A stretch of 64,000 nt of DNA from an uncultured bacterium. GTDB taxonomy: Bacteria; Verrucomicrobiota; Kiritimatiellia; RFP12; UBA1067. Made by a program: the position numbers and the translations under genes. Below are positions 59,901 to 64,000 of this stretch, in pieces; positions within the stretch are counted from its first letter, which is position 1; each line of letters starts with the position of its first letter. Below the pieces are notes generated by a model. It made no database searches, had not been told where the DNA came from, and worked only from the letters and a program-made list of their open reading frames with translations. The stretch covers positions 1 to 64,000 of the forward strand of contig CADCCW010000004.1 in assembly GCA_902800055.1 (NCBI GenBank). The letters are read 5' to 3'.

Positions 59901-62254
59901 CGTATGGACTGAAGCCCGGTGATTTCGCCAACCACGACTCCGACTTCACCGACGTCTCGTTTGAGATCAAGTCCGATGGGCGGCTGGAGATCCTCGCCGG
60001 TCCGGAAGTCAAGTTCGTGAAGTCTGAGTTTGACCTTGAGCTGAAGCAGCCGGTCGACTCCAAGTACGGCGCGTTCTTCACCGTCGACTCCGACCGGCCG
60101 GTTGCGTCCGGCGTGGCGCGTGGCCTTCCCGCCGGAGTTTCTCTGACCAAGCGTTCGGATGGCAAGTTCGTTCTTTCCGGGGCGCCTTCGGAGACCGGCA
60201 ACTTCGAGGCGACGCTTGAGTTCTCGCTTGCCGACGGCACCGCCTTCTCCGGCTCCGCGACCTTCCGGGTCGAGAACCGCGAGGTCGAGCCGAAGCACCT
60301 TGTCCCTGCGGCGGGGTTCGCCGGCGCCGATGTGACGGCGGAATACGACGGCGCCGCGCATACGATCGACACCAACGCGCTGGCAGCGGCGTTCGCGGAA
60401 TACGGCGGCGTGAAGCTCGAGTACGCCGCCTCGCCGAACGGACCATGGTCGGTTGCCGCGCCTGCGTTCGCGGGGCCGGGGAGCGTCGTTGTCTACTGCC
60501 GCGCCTCCGGCGACGGCTACGACGTGTTCACCACCTCTGCCGTCGTCAGGGTGGTTTGTTCCGCTCCCGTGACCGTGAAGGTGACGGGACCGTCGAAGAC
60601 CTACGTTTTTGACGGGACGGCGAAGCGGCTCTCCGGGTTCGCGGTGGAGATCTTGGACGGCAGCGGACTCTACACCGTGGGCGACTTCTCCTTCTCCGGC
60701 AAGTCCAACCTCGTCGCCACTGCGGCAGGGGTCTACGTCTATGGACTCAAGCCCGGGCAGTTCGCCAACCGGAACGCCTACTTCTCCAACGTCGCCTTTA
60801 AGATTGTTTCCGACGGGCGGCTGGAGATTGAGGAACGCGAAGAGCCCGAGCCTGCCTTGGGGCCGCTTTGGTCCGACGACGGCGACTACGACGGTTCCGC
60901 CGTGCGCACCTACGACGGCTGGGCGATGGCCGCCGACGGTTCGCTGGCTGCCGTCATCCAGGTCAAGGCGTCCAAGTTGAGGGCCAAGACCGTCACCGAC
61001 CGGGCGACCAAGGTGAAGACGAAGGTCACCAGCTCTTCCGTCACTGCGACGGTCAACAACGGCGGCACCAAGAAGCTGAAGTACACCAAGGGCGTGGGTG
61101 ACGAGACGGGCGAAGTAACCGGGCTTGTCTGCACCGCCAAGGGTGCCGCGGTCGAGTCGTTTGGCGTCACGCTGGGCGCGGACAACCTCTATGGCGAATG
61201 GGGAGGATATGAGATCTTCGGCGCCCGCAACGGCATGGGCGTCAAGGGGGACAAGATGGCGGCGGCGCTCGAGTCCTACCGCGGCGACTGGACGATCGTG
61301 CTTACGAATGCTGCCGGCACGACAAGTCTCCAGCTCACCGTTGGCGCACGCGGATCCACCAAGATTTCCGGCGTCGCCGCAGGCGGTCTCAAGGTCAATG
61401 CCAAGGTCCAGGCCGTGATGGGCGAGGACGGTCTCTACATTCCCTATCTTGCCGCTCTCAAGCGAGGGTCAACTTCGTATGTCGCCAGCCTGCTGGTCAG
61501 GCTTGCCCCCGATGGGTCGATTGACGTTGTCGCCTCCAGCCTTGGGGCGCTTGCAGACAGCCATGGCGGCACCGAGCCCATTGTGATCAGCCCTGTCATC
61601 GAGACCGGCGACGGGGCCGGCGTCTCGCTGGAGCAGGGGGCGACGCTCAAGCTCTCGGTCGGCATTGCGCAGCGGATTTCGCTGGGCGTGGAGGGGCAGG
61701 CAGGCGTCGCGACCACGCTCAAGGCCAAGGGACTGCCTAGCGGGCTTAGGCTGGTGAAGTCGAAGACTGCCGACGCAAGCGGCGCTTCTGTGACGGCGTA
61801 TGCGATCGAGGGAGTGCCCAAGAAGGCGCAGGCCGCGAAGCAGGTCGTCCTTACGGCGAGCAACAAGTCGAAGTGGAAGGGAGAGTTCGCGTTCAACATC
61901 GAGGTGGTGGCGCTTCCCGCCGCGGCGGTCGGCGCCTACAGCGGGTTTGTCGCGGCCGCAGACGATGCGGAGACCGCCGGCGCGTTCACGCTGAAGCTTA
62001 CCGCCGCCGGCAAGATCACGGGCAACTTCACCCTCGCCGGCAAGCGGGTTGCGTTCAAGGCCGCCTCGCTCGACCGGATCGAGGAGGCGACCGGCGGATT
62101 CGTCGCGAAGATCTCGTACAAGCTGAACGGGGTGCAGTATGCCGACGACGAGATCCTGATTGCGCTGGATCCGGACGAAGGTGTGTATTGCGCGGCGCTG
62201 TTGTCCGCTCCCTCCGGAGTGCTGGCGGAGGCGGTCGCGTACAGGGGGCGTTGA
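50999..62254 (+). CDS. giant secreted repeat protein (3,751 aa): Listeria-Bacteroides repeats, MBG-like and Ig-like domains
   Basis: A ribosome site (aaggagg) precedes ATG 50999; the signal peptide ends near GVAG. Listeria-Bacteroides (Flg_new/InlB-B-like) repeats follow, recognisable by RDRYDFVGWFTAP, DATLYARW, RTGYTFAGYWS and TVYAAW. MBG-like domains (YDYDGSGHTI; LYDGTEKAISGYDLEI; GVYRYGLSPRQFVNKN) and Ig-type domains (ATASGLPAGVSLE) alternate with them. Two lectin-like inserts lie at ~52330-52760 and ~56860-57270. The last ~470 residues (from ~60850) form a different, Lys/Thr/Gly-rich beta domain ending LAEAVAYRGR. No anchor motif was seen. Adhesion or surface coating is likely. It follows the secretin gene by 34 nt with no terminator, so the two are probably co-transcribed, and its stop overlaps coaE. 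Confidence 0.85.
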   Translation: MTGKFFGSARGGLVAVLCAAFAQVGVAGYTVQVTAGYDKDKGTVSAVKLPSTGGKVESTVSVYLSSDADSAVIKAVPANGYRFDEWMLTAIYGNACTTSFVSAAEHTIKYSDYSQLAGLTIVQCLAAFSGKDVAVNLDANIASGHVSPGRVSCVFGEEYPVLPTPTATGMKFLAWYDSPMGGNLVEPGKTVVADSREHTLYAYWEPMKYTVTLDPGEGEIESGSAALTVTYGDKYPTLPVPVRDRYDFVGWFTAPVNGKEVSAGDVVAITKDATLYARWQIKESEIEYTIALDGCGATKPGTRSVLLKKGTQIEGIVLPERTGYTFAGYWSAPEGSGVQYVKPDGSPDQAWEGSADATVYAAWTPNTYSVHYFPNGGVGSVVTTNVQYDATFRLAGELFSRLDGATFVGWYFSDGSGEFSSGASVVNLATSGSVSLLAKWEPLADALNASGICSDLVVDTSAGEQAWRVVDIGVPCLMSGTLKEGKPSSELKAEVSGQGTISFSWCAVGTASNAYFQVGDGAEGYSRIDFPGPLGLGNWQQATKTLDRAAYAASGGVLVWRTLLYHEEPSHVIVDHTLYVKDVVWKPDGCSKVVFNLNAGAADVVFGGGDSMTVPHGSRYGDIPDPVRSDRQFVGWTTNGVASGVIDPATTVVLPADHALTALWDVEHMGALVPDAEFSGADGIYDYDGSGHTINVAALKAAFKGYDGVTFAYATSSIGPWSATPPQQTRPGSLVTHYQASAEGYDSYSGSATASVVYQQKVVVKVMGRSKSVLYDGTEKAISGYDLEIQNDSGLYSAVDFSFTGVSSLAETGVGVYRYGLSPRQFVNKNRHFTDIVFEIVADGCLEIEPVAELTVNEHIVKLNRGAAVDDKYGAYFSLLSDRLVKSATASGLPAGVSLEKVSEGFVLVGKPTETGAFDTALAFTLADGTVLDDEIRFLVDDGAGKYALAPAAGFAGADVTAVYDGAAHTIDADAIVAAYAVYGGAAVKYSNSSSGPWSLTPPAQTAPGSLKTFYRVSAEGYSDVTNSATVTVTRKYMVTLDPGEGKFKGDNIIVVDHGAKYPALPEPTRDRYDFLGWFTSASGGTQVSAGDVVELAGDTTLYAHWQLMAPEVEYDVTLDGCGATKPGTESVRLKQDTKIEGIALPEKTGYAFDGYWSEQGGTGKRYVKPDGSPDREWDGAAGTTVYAAWKPNTYKVHYFANGGLGPVETQSVQYDTAFSLLRNPFTNSNNVYFVCWSLADGSARYNQGTSVSNLVAAGDVCFWAEWGQPLDPSGPIPAGYSRVAFGLNDGGAGAQFDGCSLIVPHGVCYGDIPDPEWDGHDFLGWTTNGVMSGIVDPENTAVLSVDHSLIALWTATGVDVLAPAAGFVGADVEYSYDRVGHSIDVDYLASAFSAYKGVTIAYARSLAGPWDANPPLQTNAGSLATYYRVQANGYADYTGCSTVKVSAPSKVTVKITGPSATFRHDGTEKTLAGFNLEIENGFGVYSVSDLEFSGVSNLTQSAAGVYRYGLSADQFANKNGSFKDVVFEIVADGTLTILPDDELRVSGQIEKLPRNQAVKSDVGTYFSVVSGKLVKSATASGLPAGVRLEQGADGFFLAGAPTQTGAFDATLVFTLEDGTVVSGGIRFLVSDGNGQYTLAPVAGFAGADVTAEYDGAAHTIDTDAIVTAYSAYGGATIKYSNASTGPWSLTPPAQAGPGSLKTYYRISAEGYSDITASATVTVTRHYKVTLNPGEGRLLGDDVVVVEHGGKYPELPQPARDRYDFNGWWTTATGGTQVKKDDGVNLSGDTMLYAHWTLNRVDYTVTLDNRGATRPGTQSLIAQTDSELGGIELPKRTGYTFGGYWSEPNGTGKCYISSNGLAVAKWGSTSNETIYAHWTPNIYKVYYLPNGGIGAPCSDEFTYGVQAGLASGNIFGEPPGRHFLGWQFPDGSASNVAVVVSNLYLLAKWSEVDELNQSGVCRNLSVTTTSDFEGNAWSVTNVMVNGSNITCLVSGATRSDKYSDLTATVIGSGRIEFSWCATGVSISNKRFFTDAQNYIYYNGGLGFDGGTNVTRQILDGATFTWRKAFIPYLGDPDGDNHALYLTRVNWIPDGKYEITFDLGVAGAGAAFARGMRSMTVGLGETYGDIPDPEWAGHKFVGWTTNGVESGILINPATTAVLAADHTLTALWEDAEVVALEPAAGYPSADVEYAYDANVPNRTINTNALAAAFSKYDDVTFMYSDSPNGPWSASPPAVNSLGSLTTYIKASAAGYEDYVGSASVKVIWDKKVVVTITGPSAAYDFDGSEKMLAGFEVAISGGGGLYTETDFSFNGISNCVGTAAGEYAYILEPGQFLNLNPYFSDVVFRIASSGRLSILPVSLVPGAGFAGADAEYSYDGSGRVINTNALAAAFAGRGGVAISYAASPDGPWTVAAPELFGVGSAVTYVKASADGCEDFVTSAVVRVVCDSPVVVKITGPSKSCYYDGNVKTVSGFGIEMPGWEDLYPVSAIQFSGISNLTESAVGEYAYGLDASQFANLDPDFTDVSFEIVSDGALEILPQPHLAMTAAAFDLEQGKNVDSSLGAYFSFSTPSNRPVSSYAVAGLPPGVAVYEQSGGYVLAGAPSRAGAFDATFRFVLSDGVVLSGVAKFRVHGPEAGPKQFVPGDSLADVGGVYAYDGTGCTIDTNALAAAFAVDDVAFEYSASTNGPWSATPPVLDGIGGLTTYIKVSADGYEDFVTSADIAVFHDAKVLVKITGPLAEHTYDGNGKSLSGFEVEIEDEYGLYSAADFSFDGCSNLTASAVGEYSYGLKPEQFANLNPDFSDVVFRIVSDGRLSILTPAVTPLAPAAGFAGADAEFSYDGTSRTIDTNALAAAFPGAALAYAASPDGPWTAAAPELFGVGSLVTYVKASAEGRSDFVTSAVVRVVCDSPVVVRVYGPSKTCYFDGDEKTLSGFEVEISGGYGLYSAHAFRFEGVSNLTETAVGEYTYGLKPGDFANHDSDFTDVSFEIKSDGRLEILAGPEVKFVKSEFDLELKQPVDSKYGAFFTVDSDRPVASGVARGLPAGVSLTKRSDGKFVLSGAPSETGNFEATLEFSLADGTAFSGSATFRVENREVEPKHLVPAAGFAGADVTAEYDGAAHTIDTNALAAAFAEYGGVKLEYAASPNGPWSVAAPAFAGPGSVVVYCRASGDGYDVFTTSAVVRVVCSAPVTVKVTGPSKTYVFDGTAKRLSGFAVEILDGSGLYTVGDFSFSGKSNLVATAAGVYVYGLKPGQFANRNAYFSNVAFKIVSDGRLEIEEREEPEPALGPLWSDDGDYDGSAVRTYDGWAMAADGSLAAVIQVKASKLRAKTVTDRATKVKTKVTSSSVTATVNNGGTKKLKYTKGVGDETGEVTGLVCTAKGAAVESFGVTLGADNLYGEWGGYEIFGARNGMGVKGDKMAAALESYRGDWTIVLTNAAGTTSLQLTVGARGSTKISGVAAGGLKVNAKVQAVMGEDGLYIPYLAALKRGSTSYVASLLVRLAPDGSIDVVASSLGALADSHGGTEPIVISPVIETGDGAGVSLEQGATLKLSVGIAQRISLGVEGQAGVATTLKAKGLPSGLRLVKSKTADASGASVTAYAIEGVPKKAQAAKQVVLTASNKSKWKGEFAFNIEVVALPAAAVGAYSGFVAAADDAETAGAFTLKLTAAGKITGNFTLAGKRVAFKAASLDRIEEATGGFVAKISYKLNGVQYADDEILIALDPDEGVYCAALLSAPSGVLAEAVAYRGR
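51440..53000 (+). repeat. Listeria-Bacteroides repeat block 1 with lectin-like insert
   Basis: Repeats end in YAYW (~51605), YARW (~51830), YAAW (~52085), LAKW (~52315) and TALW (~52985). A domain of about 140 residues starting ALNASGICSDLVVDT sits before the last one. Two corresponding repeat blocks follow at about 54105 and 56180. Confidence 0.8.
54105..55065 (+). repeat. Listeria-Bacteroides repeat block 2
   Basis: Four repeats closely follow block 1: VTLDPGEGKFKGDN, RDRYDFLGWFTSASGG, DGCGATKPGTESV, VHYFANGGLGPVET and the WTTNGVMSGIVDPENT end. The lectin-like insert of block 1 is missing here. Confidence 0.8.
56180..57510 (+). repeat. Listeria-Bacteroides repeat block 3 with lectin-like insert
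   Basis: VTLNPGEGRLLGDD, RDRYDFNGWWTTATGG, RTGYTFGGYWSEPNG and VYYLPNGGIGAP are followed by an insert similar to that in block 1 (LNQSGVCRNLSVTTTSD) and a closing WTTNGVESGILINPAT. The insert is strikingly AT-rich compared with the rest of the gene. Confidence 0.8.
56860..57300 (+). other. low-GC patch inside the second giant gene
   Basis: About 440 bases contain runs such as aattatatttattataatgg while the flanking gene is GC-rich. The reading frame is unbroken and the protein domain here has a GC-rich counterpart at ~52330-52760. Confidence 0.8.
57520..60835 (+). repeat. MBG-like and Ig-like tandem domains
   Basis: Five MBG-like domains of ~180 residues start near 57520, 58080, 58920, 59465 and 60300. 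Each has a GAxFAGADxxYxYDGxxxxI-type start, SPDGPWTV-type SxNGPWS segment, and a YDG-G-FEVEI half. Ig-type domains with GLPPGVAVYEQSGG (58740) and GLPAGVSLTKRSDG (60120) sit between pairs. Confidence 0.75.
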
Positions 62255-62838
62255 TGCGTTTTGCGTTGACCGGCGGAATAGCGTGTGGCAAGTCGCTCGC
62301 GGCGAAGATGCTCAACGACCTTGGCGTCGAGACCATTGACGCCGACGATCTCGTCCACGAACTTCTGCCCGACCCCGCCGAGCGGCGCCGCATCGCCGCG
62401 GAGGTCTTTGCCGACCCCGAGAAGCGCCGCGCGCTCGAGCGCGAGCTCCATCCCCAGGTGCGCTCTCGCCTCTTCGCGTGGCTGGACGAACCCCGCGCCG
62501 CCTCCGCGCCTCCGCGCGTCGCAGTCGTCCCGCTTCTCTACGAAGCCGGCTGGGAAGGGGACTTTTCCCTCGTCGGCTGCGTCGCCTCCACGCGCGAGAC
62601 GCAGCTCAAGCGCATGACCGCCCGGCGCGGCTATTCGCGCGAAGAGGCGCTTGCCCGCCTCGCGGCGCAGCTGCCGGTGGAGGACAAGGCCGCGCGCGCC
62701 GACTTCGTCATCCGCAACGACGGCTCCGTCGAGGACCTCTGCGCCGGCGTCCGCGCCTTCGCAGAAACTATCCGGGAATTCAACACACGCGGCGAAAAAA
62801 ATGGTATAATTCGCGATATGCTGAAAGGAGCAGAGTGA
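62254..62838 (+). CDS. coaE: dephospho-CoA kinase
   Basis: The 194-residue protein begins MRFALTGGIACGKSLAAKML with the P-loop GGIACGKS, followed by DLGVETIDADDLVHELL, ELHPQVRSRLFAW, VAVVPLLYEAGWE and RRGYSREEALARL. It adds the final phosphate in coenzyme A synthesis. Compared with the usual family pattern the segment between DADDLVHELL and EVFADPEKRRALE is about 25 residues shorter. The start overlaps the giant gene's stop (TGATG), so translation is probably coupled. The C-terminal tail (GEKNGIIRDMLKGAE) overlies a promoter and the ribosome site for the next gene. Confidence 0.9.
   Translation: MRFALTGGIACGKSLAAKMLNDLGVETIDADDLVHELLPDPAERRRIAAEVFADPEKRRALERELHPQVRSRLFAWLDEPRAASAPPRVAVVPLLYEAGWEGDFSLVGCVASTRETQLKRMTARRGYSREEALARLAAQLPVEDKAARADFVIRNDGSVEDLCAGVRAFAETIREFNTRGEKNGIIRDMLKGAE
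62802..62810 (+). promoter_or_regulatory. extended -10 promoter inside the 3' end of coaE
   Basis: TGGTATAAT provides an extended -10 element with a perfect TATAAT at 62805-62810. No good -35 box is visible at the right distance. It would drive the leucine-rich-repeat gene starting 30 bases later. Confidence 0.55.
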
Positions 62839-62840
62839 AG

Positions 62841-63977
62841 ATGCGCGGCGCGAAGTACATTCTCGCCCTTACGCTGGCCATGGCCGGCGCGTCTGCGCTC
62901 GCCTACAACGGCGGCTACGAGAACCACTATGTCGACGAGATTGCCGGCTACACCGGCTACGGCAACGACGACATCATGTATGCCGAGCCGTTCCCCAATG
63001 CGGCGAAAAATCAGGTGTTTGCGCAGTGCAGGGCGGCCACCTCCCTCAACCTTTCCGGCCAGAGCGTCTCCGAGATTGGCAACGCGTCGTTTGCCTACAT
63101 GCGCATTCCGACGCTCACGATCCCCTCCTGTGTGCATTCCGTCGGCTACATTTCCTTCGGCGGCTGCTCCAACTTGACCGAGGTCTCGTGCGATTCCTGG
63201 AACTGGGCGGACGGTACCGAGAACATCGAGGACAAGGAGCCGTTCCGCGACTGCTTCAAGCTCAAGACCCTCCGCGTCTCCGCCGCCGCCGAGAAACCGC
63301 CGACGTCGTTCGACGTCACCGAGATCTTCCCCGAGCTCACCACCGTCTACTGCCCTACGTCGACGGTATCATTTTGGGAAGAGGCATATCCTACGCTAAC
63401 AATCACTGGCGACCCGGAACTTGCCCCGGCCGCCACCTCGTTCGGGCTTCAGAACGGGAAATTCGCAGCCTTCTCCGCTGCCAGCCCTGAGGAGGCTGCT
63501 GAAATTGCTTCGGCGATGGGGGTGGCGCTTACGGATGACGACGTGGCGGCGGGTCTTGACGTTCAGTATCTTCGCGTCGTCGCAGCGCCTGTGGGCGGTC
63601 TCGTGCTGCCCAGCCAGGGGAATCCAGATAGCTTTTCATCCGCGCCAATGTCGGGCGACGTCAGCTACTATGCATACGTTGACGTCAACCCCGACACCGT
63701 CCCGGCGCCGGTCATCGGCGCTAGCACCGGCACCGGCTCGCCAATGTCGGTGGTCCAGGGTCCGGACGGTGTCGAGGTTGGCATCGTCGTTAACAACGCA
63801 ATCCAGGGCCTTTGGTACGGCTGCGAAGTGAAGTACTCGCTTTCTGATCCGTTCGTCTATGACGTGGACTCTTTTGACCGCGCGCCTGCGGATGGCGTGG
63901 TGGTGATTCCCTGCACCACGCGCACCTCCGAGGCGGCGTTCTTCCGCGTCCGTGTCACGGCAACCAAGCCAGAATAA
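62841..63977 (+). CDS. secreted BspA-like leucine-rich-repeat protein
   Basis: The start at ATG 62841 has aaggag ten bases upstream; a GTG at 62835 is possible but too close to that site. A signal peptide (MRGAKYILALTLAMAGASALA) precedes BspA/LRR_5-type repeats over residues ~60-175, for example IGNASFAYMRIPTLTIPSCV and VGYISFGGCSNLTEV. The remaining ~200 residues are a beta-rich region without recognised family (SGDVSYYAYVDVNPDT, EAAFFRVRVTATKPE). BspA-type proteins are often surface-associated and bind host proteins. It overlaps none of coaE but shares its 3' region for expression signals. The product is 378 residues. Confidence 0.75.
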   Translation: MRGAKYILALTLAMAGASALAYNGGYENHYVDEIAGYTGYGNDDIMYAEPFPNAAKNQVFAQCRAATSLNLSGQSVSEIGNASFAYMRIPTLTIPSCVHSVGYISFGGCSNLTEVSCDSWNWADGTENIEDKEPFRDCFKLKTLRVSAAAEKPPTSFDVTEIFPELTTVYCPTSTVSFWEEAYPTLTITGDPELAPAATSFGLQNGKFAAFSAASPEEAAEIASAMGVALTDDDVAAGLDVQYLRVVAAPVGGLVLPSQGNPDSFSSAPMSGDVSYYAYVDVNPDTVPAPVIGASTGTGSPMSVVQGPDGVEVGIVVNNAIQGLWYGCEVKYSLSDPFVYDVDSFDRAPADGVVVIPCTTRTSEAAFFRVRVTATKPE

Positions 63978-63984
63978 AATATCC

Positions 63985-64000
63985 CTTTGCGACCTTTGCG
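63985..64000 (+). repeat. two-copy 9-bp repeat (ctttgcg) at the window end, probably a longer array cut off
   Basis: ctttgcg at 63985-63991 and 63994-64000 are nine bases apart and continue to the window edge. They are the reverse complement of the cgcaaag unit found within the SGNH gene. The array starts eight bases after the last stop codon. Confidence 0.65.

Noticed and set aside
62835-62840. GTG start at 62835 for the leucine-rich-repeat protein
   Set aside because: It sits only four bases after the aaggag site, while ATG 62841 is at ten bases and begins a standard signal peptide; not excluded, but less likely.

Overview
The window is one continuous plus-strand run of 16 protein genes, GC-rich with strong C/G third-position bias. 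No RNA genes, CRISPR arrays or transposases were seen. The gene content suggests a fermentative, Gram-negative-type bacterium of the PVC superphylum, most likely Kiritimatiellota or Verrucomicrobiota and plausibly gut-associated. This rests on five adjacent genes that match, in content and order, the Akkermansia Amuc_1102-1101-1100-1099-1098 pilus-like cluster. A KDO-pathway isomerase, an acetate kinase/phosphotransacetylase pair and very large secreted repeat proteins agree with it. The taxonomic call is inference.

Region 1 (1-4834): a 5'-truncated GH36-like plus GH29-like double glycosidase, a Tat/lipoprotein-type Gfo/Idh/MocA oxidoreductase and an SGNH-hydrolase lipoprotein. This looks like a small glycan-degradation operon. 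Region 2 (4835-39790): a short regulatory gap with a sigma70-like promoter inside an inverted repeat, a small membrane-anchored coiled-coil protein, then one gene of 34.3 kb encoding a secreted protein of about 11,443 residues. That protein has an Ig-like N-terminal part, many thrombospondin-type-3-like calcium motifs, one LamG-type domain and a chain of modules of roughly 1,000 residues. The modules fall into two classes in the order B-A-A-B-B-A-A-B, which suggests duplication of a block of about 12.3 kb.

Region 3 (39807-43065): ackA, pta and kdsD. Region 4 (43089-50964): the Amuc_1102/1101/1100/1099/1098-like envelope complex, namely a small secreted protein, a PilM-PilN fusion, a PilO-like protein, a protein with a zinc-ribbon and calcium motifs, and a secretin with an acidic Pro/Glu repeat region. 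Region 5 (50999-62254): a second giant secreted protein (3,751 aa) made of Listeria-Bacteroides (InlB-B/Flg_new-like) repeats and MBG-like and Ig-like domains, 34 nt after the secretin gene. Region 6 (62254-64000): coaE and a BspA-like leucine-rich-repeat secreted protein.

Working idea (inference): the secretin complex and the two giant proteins are parts of one surface-display or adhesion programme, with secreted glycosidases nearby supplying sugars for acetate-forming fermentation. A second theme is short tandem repeats. Arrays of 8 bp fill two intergenic gaps, and 9-bp, frame-preserving arrays sit inside at least two coding genes and probably a third.
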